Shown in pieces: positions 36,779 through 45,839 of a stretch of DNA of 64,000 bases. The position numbers and the translations under genes were made by a program. How positions within the stretch are numbered: position 1 is the stretch's first letter; each line of letters opens with the position of its first letter. Source of the stretch: SAR202 cluster bacterium bin127 (GTDB lineage: Bacteria; Chloroflexota; Dehalococcoidia; Lucifugimonadales; Lucifugimonadaceae); NCBI GenBank assembly GCA_002239045.1, contig MPNN01000013.1:1-64000 (forward strand). Direction: 5' to 3'. The notes beneath the pieces were generated by a model, which ran no database searches, was not told the DNA's origin, and saw nothing but the letters and a program-made list of their open reading frames with translations.

Positions 36779-36805
36779 CTCGACCGACCAACAAACCTCA
36801 ACTCG

Positions 36806-36846
36806 CGAAGCCGCCGGCAACACCTCCTACCGGCGGTTTCGTTTTT
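36806..36846 (+). terminator. Rho-independent terminator
   Basis: A 12-bp stem (36806-36817 with 36830-36841, one G-U pair) is followed by TTTTT at 36842-36846. It ends the upstream small exported protein gene and lies 13 bases before the convergent oxidoreductase stop. Confidence 0.9.
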
Positions 36847-36858
36847 GTTGGGAACAAA

Positions 36859-37935
36859 CTAGTGCGTGACTTCGTTCGGGGATACGGGTCGATTTTCGCG
36901 GGCGGCCAATTGGCTGGCGCGGGCGAATTTGTAGGTTTCGCGGGAGTCTTCGGCGGACATGTCGGGTTGGCGACCTTCGAGGATGCAAGTGACGAACGCG
37001 TTGACGCATTGGACGAAGGAGTTGCCCCAGTCGGCGTTGATCTCGTTTTCGGTGACGCGGGTCATCTCGCCGTCGGCGTAGTAGGTCAATGGCGGAGTGT
37101 CGTAGAGCATCTTGGCGGTGCACCGATTGACCCAGATGACGCCTCTTGTACCGCTCAATTCGAACCACTCGTCGCCAGAGTAGTAGTCGGAGCGGACGAC
37201 CATTTCGCTGGTTGCCTGCTGTTCCCACGAGCCGTGTGTTTTGCCGCCATCGTTTGACCAGGAGACGAGAAGAGGTGAGTCGTTTTCCCAACCTTCGGGG
37301 GTGTAGGTGGTGCGGATCCATGCGAAGACCTGTTCGGGCTCCCCTAGGAACCATCTGCCCATTGCGAAGATGTGGTAGCCGTAATCTAGAACCGCTTTGC
37401 CGACGCCATTTATCGATTGATCGAAGCGCCATGCCATAGACGATTCGGGGATGTCCCACCCGTATTCGCGATTACCGATGATGGTCTTCACGCGCATGGA
37501 GATGGGCTCGCCGATCACGCCATCGTCGAGCATCTGTTTGGCTCGGACCATGGGATCGTAGTAAGCGAAGTTCTCGAAGACACGGAAGAATTTGTCGGAT
37601 TTGTTGACGGCTTCCACGATGGCGTTGCACTCGTCGAGGGTGATGGCCATCGGTTTCTGTAGGCTGACGTGCTTGCCGGCATCTAGAGCGTCGATGACCA
37701 TTCTGGCGTGCAGGGAGTGGGGCGTGAGGATCTCAACGGCGTCGACATTGGGGTCGTCGAGCATTGCGCGGTAGTCGGTGTAGGGCTTTTCGGCTCCCCA
37801 CTCTGCCGCCCGGGATTCGGCGACGCCGGGGCCGTTGTCGGCCACCGCGTAGATACGGGCATCGGGGTTAGCGAGATAGCCGGGGGCGTGGAGGTCGGCT
37901 ATTTTGCCGGCGCCGATGAAGCCTATGTTGAGCAT
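36859..37935 (-). CDS. Gfo/Idh/MocA-family oxidoreductase
   Basis: From the ATG at 37935 the protein is 358 residues; the open frame upstream is spurious. The Rossmann start is IGFIGAGKIADLH, and the conserved EKP-type motif reads LQKPMAI with Lys94 as likely catalytic lysine. The C-terminal beta-sheet domain is typical of inositol dehydrogenase/glucose-fructose oxidoreductase relatives that use NAD(P). The substrate is unknown but probably a sugar or cyclitol. The Glu of EKP is replaced by Gln93. Confidence 0.87.
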   Translation of the reverse strand: MLNIGFIGAGKIADLHAPGYLANPDARIYAVADNGPGVAESRAAEWGAEKPYTDYRAMLDDPNVDAVEILTPHSLHARMVIDALDAGKHVSLQKPMAITLDECNAIVEAVNKSDKFFRVFENFAYYDPMVRAKQMLDDGVIGEPISMRVKTIIGNREYGWDIPESSMAWRFDQSINGVGKAVLDYGYHIFAMGRWFLGEPEQVFAWIRTTYTPEGWENDSPLLVSWSNDGGKTHGSWEQQATSEMVVRSDYYSGDEWFELSGTRGVIWVNRCTAKMLYDTPPLTYYADGEMTRVTENEINADWGNSFVQCVNAFVTCILEGRQPDMSAEDSRETYKFARASQLAARENRPVSPNEVTH

Positions 37936-37973
37936 GGAGGGTGCCTCGAAGTAGAAAACCAGGATCGGCTTTC

Positions 37974-38942
37974 CTACGAACTGTTCGTAACCATTATTGC
38001 TACTGCCCCAACGATTATTCCGACCGTTGATGCGATGACAAGCAAATGAATGGCAAACCACTCCGTGCGTTTCATGCGCGCTAGCTCTAACTCCTCAGTT
38101 TTTGCCAGAAATCTCTCGTGGGCATCTTGGACTCGCTTGACGTGTCTTAACGTCTGTTCGCTACGGCCAGCGATTGCTTCAGACAATTTGGACTGAGCTT
38201 CGGCGAGGTCTTCTCGCGACTCATCCAAATCGCGTTTTCGTTTTTGGGTGGATTTGGTTCGGTTAGCGATCGCCATCGCTAGATCTTCTCTAGCCTCCTG
38301 CAGATCGTCATTCGCTGCGTTCCATTCTCGTTGGGCGAATTTCAGTTTCGTCTCTGCAATTCTGACTTTGGCTTCTTGCAGTGAACGCTGAATTCTGTGC
38401 TTAGACTTCTTGATGCTAGTTAGCTTTGAAAGCATTCCTGCGCCCCCGGTGGACGATGATCGGTTGGGTTCGAGCATACCTTCACGAAGCAATGTGACCT
38501 CATTCTCTGTCTGTTGTAACGAGAGCGATGCATCGCGCAATTCGTCTTGGGCTGTTACTAAATCGGATTCGGCGACAGCGACGGCTTTGTTTCTGACCTT
38601 CTCCAACTGTTCTTCCTCGCCCAAAACTTCCCGTCGGGCTTTTCTGAGGTCCCGTCGGGCTCCAGCGATCGCATCTCGCTTGGCATCGTCCAATTTGCGT
38701 TCGGCGTCTTTGGACTTCTTACGGACTTTTTCAACGTCCCGTTCGGCCCTTTGGAAGTCATCTTTGGCCGAATTCCAAACCCCACGCGTAATGAACACGC
38801 CGCCACCGAGAACCAGAATGGGCAACCATATGGGCAGCAGTACCACGGCGACAAAAATCAGCAAACAACCCTTTGCCGCGAGCAAACCTGGCAACAACAT
38901 AGCGAGCCCAGCGGCTTCAATTATTCGAGTAGGGTTTTCCAT
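37974..38942 (-). CDS. Membrane protein with long central coiled coil, unrecognised
   Basis: The 322-residue protein has a hydrophobic N-terminal region (about 12-55, one or two helices), a highly charged coiled-coil stretch of some 230 residues rich in Lys, Arg, Glu and Asp (about 60-290), and a C-terminal membrane helix (about 297-318). It would lie along the inner membrane like a filament or scaffold. No enzymatic motif is seen. It follows, by 63 bases on the same strand, another unrecognised membrane-associated gene, and the two may work together. Confidence 0.7.
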   Translation of the reverse strand: MENPTRIIEAAGLAMLLPGLLAAKGCLLIFVAVVLLPIWLPILVLGGGVFITRGVWNSAKDDFQRAERDVEKVRKKSKDAERKLDDAKRDAIAGARRDLRKARREVLGEEEQLEKVRNKAVAVAESDLVTAQDELRDASLSLQQTENEVTLLREGMLEPNRSSSTGGAGMLSKLTSIKKSKHRIQRSLQEAKVRIAETKLKFAQREWNAANDDLQEAREDLAMAIANRTKSTQKRKRDLDESREDLAEAQSKLSEAIAGRSEQTLRHVKRVQDAHERFLAKTEELELARMKRTEWFAIHLLVIASTVGIIVGAVAIMVTNSS

Positions 38943-39005
38943 TGCTCACCAATGAGCTCATCTTGATCCGCTGGTCAGTTTTTGACGTTCGATTGATGGT
39001 TTTAG

Positions 39006-40259
39006 CTATCCGGCCTGTGAGACCGACGTCAGATTGGGTCGCTCTGCGTTGAGCATCTTGACGAGTTGATCGGCGGGCACGCGTTCATCGTCGTCTGCGC
39101 AGCAGCGTATGAGTTGAGATTCGATGACGACGTCATCTGCGTAGATCGGTGTGGTCAGCGCCGTGTGAATTCGGCGGCTCGCCGAGTAGATCAACAACCC
39201 GCCACCAATCACTCCTAAAGCGGGGGCGATCGCTACGATTGCCGGTGCCGCACCAACCGCGCTCAACGCGGCGATCCCAGTGCCGATAATCAAACCCATT
39301 CCCGCGCTTTTGGTTACGTTGATTGCGGTGTCCCGTAACGCCGTCGGAACATCTTTGCCACCGCGGTATACGTAAATGGAGTTTTCCGTGATGCTGATGG
39401 CGGCTTCAATAGCCGCGGCGTAGAACATTGATCTCGGGACGATCTCTGCCGCCGCCAATGTGAATCCTTCCCAACCGTTTGAGAATCTCACTTGCGCTAG
39501 TTCAAGCCAAGTCATGTCATCAGCACCGCGGGAACGATTGGCAGACGCCGACTCCCAGATCACGTTCGTGGGATCGCTGACGCGTGAAGCGTTGTTTTTG
39601 AACGACTCGATATGACTGAGATCTTTGCCGGCGAGGAAATCACGGACGGCATCCTCGCCCAACATTTGGATGTGATCGGGCACACTTGAATCGAAAAACG
39701 CCCGGGCTTCCGCTGGGGATCGCCAATCTCCACGGATACCGGCTGCTCTGAATTTCGGCACCAAATTGCCGGAGATTTCCGCTCCGGCAAGATTATCGAT
39801 GACCGCGTTGAGCGTCAACGTAACAGCAGCAATTTCACTGGCTTGACTACCTAACTTCGAACCAATCCGTGCCCTCGCCGAATTGGTTTGTTGTTTTGCG
39901 CCGACGATCAGTGAAGAAGAATTCAATTCGCCCCATGCGTCAGCTCCAACTTCGAATCCTTTTCTCGCAGCATCGTTGATCGGTCTTAAGGATTCGCGGG
40001 CCGCTGATGCCCCGCCTTGTGCTCGTCGTCCTATATCGCTGTCAATGAAGTTGGATGAAGCCTCGGCGAGTTTGTTCGACGCTTGCTCAGATGCCGTTCT
40101 CGCGGCGTAGGCAATTCGACTTTCAGCAATCTGGTCCTTTGTGGTTGAATAATTTTCCACCGCTTTAGCATGGAGATCAACGTCTTCCAATTGGGTAGCG
40201 ATTTTCACCGAAGCGACTTGGGCTTTGGATTTGGCAGCCTCCATGAGTTTCTTGGGCAT
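39006..40259 (-). CDS. Unrecognised 417-residue protein with glycine-zipper hydrophobic hairpin
   Basis: The first 180 residues are helical and rich in Ala, Ser, Gln and charged residues (for example SEQASNKLAEASSNFIDSD). The middle region is mixed. Residues about 317-365 form a Gly/Ala-rich hydrophobic hairpin (GMGLIIGTGIAALSAVGAAP, then IVAIAPALGVIGGGLLIYSA), like glycine-zipper membrane inserters. A CC pair and acidic tail end the protein. The design recalls pore-forming or membrane-perturbing proteins, but there is no family call. It is the first gene of a pair with the coiled-coil protein. Confidence 0.65.
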   Translation of the reverse strand: MPKKLMEAAKSKAQVASVKIATQLEDVDLHAKAVENYSTTKDQIAESRIAYAARTASEQASNKLAEASSNFIDSDIGRRAQGGASAARESLRPINDAARKGFEVGADAWGELNSSSLIVGAKQQTNSARARIGSKLGSQASEIAAVTLTLNAVIDNLAGAEISGNLVPKFRAAGIRGDWRSPAEARAFFDSSVPDHIQMLGEDAVRDFLAGKDLSHIESFKNNASRVSDPTNVIWESASANRSRGADDMTWLELAQVRFSNGWEGFTLAAAEIVPRSMFYAAAIEAAISITENSIYVYRGGKDVPTALRDTAINVTKSAGMGLIIGTGIAALSAVGAAPAIVAIAPALGVIGGGLLIYSASRRIHTALTTPIYADDVVIESQLIRCCADDDERVPADQLVKMLNAERPNLTSVSQAG

Positions 40260-40271
40260 GATTTCGTGTGG

Positions 40272-40295
40272 ATTCCGGCCTTCGCCGGAATGACG
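40272..40295. repeat. Dispersed palindrome, ATTCCGG...CCGGAAT type
   Basis: ATTCCGGCC and GCCGGAAT arms around a TTC loop, followed by GACG. Copies occur at 41482, 46952, 47828 and, degenerate, at 48227. This one lies between the unrecognised gene and the galactonate-dehydratase-like gene. Confidence 0.85.
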
Positions 40296-40301
40296 GTTTG
40301 G

Positions 40302-41453
40302 TTACCTGTTCGTGTGGGAGCCGTCTCGTCGGTGGAAGTGTGCGGGTTCCCAAAATTCAAAGGGGTCGGTTAGGGATGCTTCGTCGACTTCAATGCCTAT
40401 GCCTGGGGCATCTGAGAGGATGACTTTGCCGGGTTCGAGTTTTGGTTGGACGGGGAAGACTTCGTCGTCGTAGAAATTGAGGTCGGGTTCTCCGACGGAG
40501 TGTCGGATCTCGAGCCAGGAGAAGTTGGGGATGGCGGTGGCGAAGTGGGAGGTTGCGGCGACGCAGATGGGTCCAAGTGGGTTGTGCGGCATGAAGTCTA
40601 TGTAGTGTGCCTCTGCCCATCCGGCGACCTTCATGGCCTCGGTGAATCCGCCGACGTTGCAGATGTCGAGGCGTGCGTAGTTGGTGAGCCCGCGCTCGAT
40701 GTATGGGAGGAACTGCCATTTGGAGGCGAATTCTTCACCGATTGCGAAGGGCACGTCCGTGAGTTTTCGAAGCTCTTCGTAGGCTTCGGGCGACTCGTCA
40801 CGGATCGGTTCTTCGAGGAAGTCGAGAGTGTGGGCAGGCAACATCTGGCAGAAAGATGCTGCCTCGGCAACGGACAAGCGGTGGTGGTAGTCGATACCAA
40901 TGACTGGTTCGAGTCCCACTGCTTCTCTAACCTTGATGAGCGCCTCGGCGTTAGCGGCGATGGATTCTCGTGGCTCAAAGAGGTTGGGGTCGCCGGTCGT
41001 CTGAAGAAGCAGACGCATGGCTTTGAATCCCTCGTCCCAAATCGCTTTGCACATCTCGACGACTTCTTCATTCGTCGAACCCCCGCCTGAGGCGAAGGTG
41101 GGAACCCAATCTCGCTGCTTGCCGCCTAGAAGCTCGTAAACGGGGACGCCGAGTTTCTTGCCGACGATGTCGTGGAGGGCGATGTCGATAGCGGAGATTG
41201 CGCCCGTGATCGTGCGTCCACCCTCGAAATATTGCCCCCGGTACAGCTCTTGCCAGATACGCCCGCGCCGCATCGGGTCTTGCCCGATCAGGAACTCACG
41301 GAAGTGATCGACCATCCCGCTGACGGCGAGTTCACGGCTCGAAAACCCGGATTCTCCCCATCCGTAGATGCCCTCGTCGGTCTCGGCCTTCACGAGCATT
41401 TGGTTTCGATGACCGATCCGAACCGGGTAGTTCTTGATGTCGGTGATTTTCAT
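40302..41453 (-). CDS. Galactonate-dehydratase-like enolase-superfamily enzyme, copy B1
   Basis: The 383-residue protein matches the DgoD/mannonate-dehydratase group rather than the A1/A2 pair. Asp188 and His190 (GIDYHHRLS), Glu214 (FLEEP), Glu240 (IGEEF), His290 (FMPHNPLGP) and Glu315 (SWLEI) fit the metal and acid/base residues of D-galactonate dehydratase. It should dehydrate an aldonic acid to a 2-keto-3-deoxy acid; the exact sugar is not known. It is a tandem duplicate of the next gene, with a shared palindrome after each. Confidence 0.87.
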   Translation of the reverse strand: MKITDIKNYPVRIGHRNQMLVKAETDEGIYGWGESGFSSRELAVSGMVDHFREFLIGQDPMRRGRIWQELYRGQYFEGGRTITGAISAIDIALHDIVGKKLGVPVYELLGGKQRDWVPTFASGGGSTNEEVVEMCKAIWDEGFKAMRLLLQTTGDPNLFEPRESIAANAEALIKVREAVGLEPVIGIDYHHRLSVAEAASFCQMLPAHTLDFLEEPIRDESPEAYEELRKLTDVPFAIGEEFASKWQFLPYIERGLTNYARLDICNVGGFTEAMKVAGWAEAHYIDFMPHNPLGPICVAATSHFATAIPNFSWLEIRHSVGEPDLNFYDDEVFPVQPKLEPGKVILSDAPGIGIEVDEASLTDPFEFWEPAHFHRRDGSHTNR

Positions 41454-41481
41454 GGGAAGAAGCGTGTTGGCGGGATGCTAG

Positions 41482-41505
41482 ATTCCGGCTTTCGCCGGAA
41501 TGACG
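41482..41505. repeat. Dispersed palindrome between the two galactonate-dehydratase-like genes
   Basis: Same family as 40272-40295. The flanking GACG-ATTTGGTTACC and the following TTCGTGTG match the sequence beyond copy B1, so this repeat appears to have been duplicated with the gene. Confidence 0.85.
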
Positions 41506-41529
41506 TGGGAAGCCGGAATGACGATTTGG

Positions 41530-42693
41530 TTACCAATTCGTGTGCGAACCATCCCGGCGGTGGAGGTGGGGGGCTTCCCAGTACTTGAAGGGTTCGGTTA
41601 GGGATGCTTCGTCGACCTCGATGCCCAGGCCGGGGGCGTTGTCGTCGAGGATTATTCGGCCGGGTTCGATGGTGGGTTGGACGGGGAAGACGTCGCTCTG
41701 GTAGAAGTTGGTGTCGGGTTCGCCGACGGAGTGTCGGATCTCGAGCCAGGAGAAGTTGGCGATGGCCGCTGCGAAGTGGGAGGTCGCGGCGACGCAGATC
41801 GGGCCGAGGGGGTTGTGGGGCATCATGTCGATGTAGTGCGCTTCGGCCCATCCGGCGACCTTCATGGCTTCGGTGAATCCGCCGACGTTGCAGATGTCGA
41901 GTCGGGCGTAGTTGGTTAGGCCTTTCTCGATGTAAGGGAGGAACTGCCATTTTGAGGCGAATTCCTCTCCAATGGCGAAGGGGACGACGGTGAGTTTGCG
42001 GAGCTCTTCGTAGGCTTCGGGGGACTCGTCTCGGATTGGTTCCTCGATGAAATCGAGGGTGTGGGTGGGCATCATTTGGAGGAAGGATGCGGCCTCGGCG
42101 ACGGAGAGTCGGTGGTGGTAGTCGATGCCGACGACGGGTTCGAGTCCGAGGAGTTCGCGGGCCTTAATGAGGGCTTCGGCGGTCGGGGCGATGGATTCGC
42201 GCGGCTCGAAGAGGGTTGGGTCGTTGACTTCGCCGATGGTCTGGAGGTTGAGGCGCATGGCTTTGAAGCCCTGGTCCCAGATGGCCTTGCCCATTTCGGC
42301 GACCTCATCGGCGGTGTTGCCGCCGCCGGACGCGAAGGTGGGTATCCAGTCTCGCTGCTTGCCGCCGAGGAGCTGGTAGACGGGGACGCCGAGTTTCTTT
42401 CCGGCGATGTCGTGGAGTGCGATGTCGATGGCAGACATTGCGCCGGTGATGGTGCGTCCGCCTTCAAAATACTGGCCGCGGTACATCTCTTGCCAGATGC
42501 GCCCGCGTCGCATGGGGTCCTGTCCGATGAGCCACTCCCGGAAGTGGTCGACCATTCCGCTGACGGCGAGTTCACGGCCTGAGAACCCGGATTCGCCCCA
42601 ACCGTAGATGCCTTCATCGGTCTCGATCTTGACGAGCATCTGATTGCGTTGTCCGACCCATACCGGGTAGTTTTTGATATCGGTGATTTTCAT
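41530..42693 (-). CDS. Galactonate-dehydratase-like enolase-superfamily enzyme, copy B2
   Basis: Paralog of the gene downstream, roughly 85% identical by eye, 387 residues because of a three-residue insertion near 155 (EVNDPTLFEP against GDPNLFEP). Active-site residues correspond: Asp191, His193, Glu217, Glu243, His293 and Glu318. The similarity continues past the stop codon into the palindrome, indicating a recent tandem duplication. Both copies look intact, so dosage or slight substrate divergence may explain their retention. Confidence 0.87.
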   Translation of the reverse strand: MKITDIKNYPVWVGQRNQMLVKIETDEGIYGWGESGFSGRELAVSGMVDHFREWLIGQDPMRRGRIWQEMYRGQYFEGGRTITGAMSAIDIALHDIAGKKLGVPVYQLLGGKQRDWIPTFASGGGNTADEVAEMGKAIWDQGFKAMRLNLQTIGEVNDPTLFEPRESIAPTAEALIKARELLGLEPVVGIDYHHRLSVAEAASFLQMMPTHTLDFIEEPIRDESPEAYEELRKLTVVPFAIGEEFASKWQFLPYIEKGLTNYARLDICNVGGFTEAMKVAGWAEAHYIDMMPHNPLGPICVAATSHFAAAIANFSWLEIRHSVGEPDTNFYQSDVFPVQPTIEPGRIILDDNAPGLGIEVDEASLTEPFKYWEAPHLHRRDGSHTNW

Positions 42694-42974
42694 CGGGGTC
42701 TCCGTGAAGATGAGAGCTTTATTGCGATAGCGAGTCTAGCACTGGGTCGAACTAGGATGGGCAGGATTTTGAAGGAAGGGGGCGGTGGGTTTTGTTTTTT
42801 CTGGGTTCTCGCGTCCGGGTTCTGTGCACAACCACCGCCATTCCGGCGAAAGGCGGCGCTTCAGCGGACGGAACGACCATCCAGAGGGGCCGGGCGAGGG
42901 CGTAGGCTCGAACAATGCGCGTAGGATTGCCACCGTCCAAGAAGCAATCCCTTTACCGACGTACACTGAAAACC
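42694..42974. other. Intergenic boundary of the accessory island
   Basis: About 280 bases without a convincing gene. GAACTAGGATGGGCAGGATT near 42750 resembles the start of the 102-bp repeat unit at 1487, and ATTCCGGCGAAAGGCGG near 42841 resembles the ATTCCGG palindromes. The methyltransferase gene begins after it. Confidence 0.5.
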
Positions 42975-44375
42975 ATGGCGACGACTACAGCACAAACCGC
43001 TATCTGCAACATCCCCAACCGCACGATCTTTGAGGGCGACAACCTCGATGTGATGCGCGGGATGAATGATGGGTGCATCGATCTCATTTACCTCGATCCG
43101 CCGTTCAACTCGAACCGGGACTATGCCGCTCCGATTGGTAGCAAGGCGGCGGGTGCGGCGTTCAAGGATACGTGGGATTTGACGGATGTGGATGAGGCTT
43201 GGCACAACGAGATCGCGGAGGCTGATCTGGCGCTGTACAAGATCATCGATGCGAGCCAGTACAGCCACGGTAGTGGGATGAAGTCGTATCTGATCATGAT
43301 GGCGGTGCGGATGTTGGAGATGAGGCGGATTCTGAAGGCGACTGGGAGCATTTATCTGCATTGCGATGGCACGGCGTCGCACTATCTGAAGGCGCTGATG
43401 GATGCGGTGTTTGGACGCAGGAATTTCAGGAACGAGGTCACCTGGAAGCGCACGAGCAGCCACAACGACGCAGCGCGGAATTACAGCTCAATCACGGATA
43501 ACTTGCTTTTCTATACGAAGAGTGACCAATTCACTTTTCAAACTCAGCACACTCCCTACTCGGAAGAACATATCGCTAACTCCTACAGATATGTCGATGA
43601 AAACAACCGAAGATATGCGACGAGAGATTTGCGGAGCCCTTCGCCAAGACCAAATTTGACATACGACTACAAGGGTTACAAGCCGCACTCCAACGGATGG
43701 TCGGTCTCTTTGGAAAGAATGAAACAGCTTGACGCTGAAGGGCGTCTCCATTTTCCAAGATCCAAAGATGGCAGAATCCGACTGAAAAGATATCTTGACG
43801 AAATGCCGGGCGTACCTGCGGCCAACATATGGGATGACATTAAGCCTGTTCAATCACAGGCACAAGAACGTCTCGGCTATCCGACGCAGAAACCGCTTGC
43901 TCTACTCGAACGCATCATTCAAGCTAGTTCCAATGAAGGCGAAGTGGTGCTGGACCCGTTCTGTGGTTGTGCGACGACTTGTATCGCGGCCGAACGTCTG
44001 GGCAGGCTGTGGATCGGGATCGATCTGTCACCGATGGCGGTGCGGTTGGTGGAGCAACGGGCTCGGAATGAGCTTGGGTTGATGGGTGGTGTTCAGGCTA
44101 TTGCGCGGTCGGATATTCCGATGCGAACTGATCGTGAGCCGCCGCCGCCATTGAGGGAGTCGAAGGTGGTGCTTTATGGGACGCAGGGTGGGAACTGCAA
44201 TGGGTGCGGAAACCATTTCTTGCCGCAAAATTTCACGATAGACCACATCATCGCAACAGTTAAGGGTGGCACCGACCATATCGAGAACCTCCAACTCCTG
44301 TGCGGGTACTGCAACTCGTTGAAGGGAGATCGTCCGATGGAGTATCTTAGGGCGCGGTTGGTGAGGGCTGTGTGA
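42975..44375 (+). CDS. Beta-class DNA methyltransferase fused to a C-terminal HNH domain
   Basis: From the ATG at 42975 the protein is 466 residues; an earlier in-frame ATG at 42915 lies in repeat-like sequence. Motif IV YLDPPFNS (Asp41) comes first, a variable region of about 150 residues follows, then motif I DPFCGCATTC (Asp327), the beta-class order of N6-adenine/N4-cytosine methylases. An HNH/zinc module ends the protein: CNGCG, TIDHIIA and CGYCNSLK (about 407-455). The variable region is clearly AT-richer than its flanks, as expected of an exchanged target-recognition domain. It may be a self-contained modification-restriction protein or an epigenetic writer. Confidence 0.85.
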   Translation: MATTTAQTAICNIPNRTIFEGDNLDVMRGMNDGCIDLIYLDPPFNSNRDYAAPIGSKAAGAAFKDTWDLTDVDEAWHNEIAEADLALYKIIDASQYSHGSGMKSYLIMMAVRMLEMRRILKATGSIYLHCDGTASHYLKALMDAVFGRRNFRNEVTWKRTSSHNDAARNYSSITDNLLFYTKSDQFTFQTQHTPYSEEHIANSYRYVDENNRRYATRDLRSPSPRPNLTYDYKGYKPHSNGWSVSLERMKQLDAEGRLHFPRSKDGRIRLKRYLDEMPGVPAANIWDDIKPVQSQAQERLGYPTQKPLALLERIIQASSNEGEVVLDPFCGCATTCIAAERLGRLWIGIDLSPMAVRLVEQRARNELGLMGGVQAIARSDIPMRTDREPPPPLRESKVVLYGTQGGNCNGCGNHFLPQNFTIDHIIATVKGGTDHIENLQLLCGYCNSLKGDRPMEYLRARLVRAV

Positions 44376-44506
44376 AGGGGAGGGGGACTTTTGGATACCT
44401 CGCAAGATAGTATGTTGATTAAGGGATCGGTCACAGCGAAAACTGAGGTGCGAATGCTAACTGAGAAGTCGACACAGAATCCTTGTCCCTTGAGGAGACT
44501 TGGTTG

Positions 44507-45814
44507 ATGTCTGTCACAAGCCTGAATTTCACGGAGGTCGGCCCGATTGACCAAATCGCTATCGACTTTGACCGAGAAGTGACTGTGTTTACCGGGCCGA
44601 ATAACTCGGGTAAGTCGACTGTGTTATGGGTCTTGGGAGAGCTTTTGGTATTCCCGTTTACGATGCCTTCTAGGATGCTACGAGGGGATCGAGGCCGTTG
44701 GACCTTGGATGTTTCGGTTACTGGTGGTACCCAATCAGTCCAAGGAACACTTCCCGCGGGCACTGACGACCTACTTAGCGTTTATGACAATATTGGTCCC
44801 GCCTGTTACGTGCCAGCACATCGATATGGCACGAACTTCCGTTCACCAGGGCCGACGGTGGGTCAAGACACTGATTCGCGACTAGATCAAGAGTTGAAAT
44901 TGTTTTATGAGGAGTTTCCCCACCAGGTCCGAAGCATTGGGATAGAGAGAATCAGGCAGGCGATGCGATTTGCCGCTGACAGGGAAGACACACCAGAACT
45001 AACGCGTCGGAGAAAACTGATGCTGGTAGGACCTTCGTTGGCGAGCGATGAAGCTATCAAGCAGAAAATCATTGACTTAGACTATGCGGCATCCAGACTG
45101 AGTAAGCCGGAGATCAGATCGACTATAGATAAAGTTGCTGAAATCGCCGGAGACATCACAGAAGAATTCGTGATTGGATTTGGCGGAGTCGCAGAGGATG
45201 CAGACGGTTTATATCCCCAATTTATTACTAGAGATGGTATATTGCCTCAGGATGTATTAAGTCAAGGAACCTTGTCTATCATGCACATATTGGCTCATCT
45301 TATTTTCGGATTCGCCGAGTACTATGATTTTCCGACGGATTTTGAAGATAAACCTGGCATCCTGATAATTGATGAAATCGACGCACACTTGCACCCTTCA
45401 TGGCAGCGTCGAATGGTGCCTGCGCTAAAAAAACATTTGCCGAATCTTCAAATCATTTGTTCGACACACTCACCTCTCGTGATGGCTGGGCTTGAGGCCG
45501 GGCAAGTGCAATTGATGCGACGTGATTCAGAAAACAAAGTCACCATTTCTAGCAACGAATCCGATGTTGTCGGTTGGTCTGCGGACGAGATCTTGCGGAA
45601 TTTCATGGACGTTCAAAGCCCTACGGACTCCAAGACGGCTTCCAGGATCAGTCGCTATCGCACGCTCATGGACAAAACCGACTTGACAAGTGAAGAGCAT
45701 GAGGAACTCGAGCGATTGAGACCGGTTGTTCGCGATGACTTGTTGCAAGGTCCGATGATGGAGCCATTGTCGAAATTCGCCGAAGAATTGAAACGAAGCC
45801 TCCAAGGGAACTGA
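44507..45814 (+). CDS. SMC/OLD-like AAA ATPase, PtuA-like (Septu-type defence)
   Basis: The ATG at 44507 gives 435 residues, with GAGGAG upstream; a TTG at 44483 would add eight. Walker A is GPNNSGKST, Walker B is ILIIDEIDAHLHPSWQ, and the later STHSP block matches AAA_21/OLD-type ATPases. An HNH nuclease gene follows after 25 bases. ATPase plus HNH is the composition of Septu (PtuA/PtuB) anti-phage systems and of retron-associated ptuAB. Codon use is AT-richer than in neighbours, suggesting transfer. No reverse transcriptase is seen, so a retron is unlikely. Confidence 0.82.
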   Translation: MSVTSLNFTEVGPIDQIAIDFDREVTVFTGPNNSGKSTVLWVLGELLVFPFTMPSRMLRGDRGRWTLDVSVTGGTQSVQGTLPAGTDDLLSVYDNIGPACYVPAHRYGTNFRSPGPTVGQDTDSRLDQELKLFYEEFPHQVRSIGIERIRQAMRFAADREDTPELTRRRKLMLVGPSLASDEAIKQKIIDLDYAASRLSKPEIRSTIDKVAEIAGDITEEFVIGFGGVAEDADGLYPQFITRDGILPQDVLSQGTLSIMHILAHLIFGFAEYYDFPTDFEDKPGILIIDEIDAHLHPSWQRRMVPALKKHLPNLQIICSTHSPLVMAGLEAGQVQLMRRDSENKVTISSNESDVVGWSADEILRNFMDVQSPTDSKTASRISRYRTLMDKTDLTSEEHEELERLRPVVRDDLLQGPMMEPLSKFAEELKRSLQGN

Positions 45815-45839
45815 AAATCGAGTTCGAGTAACAACTGAT

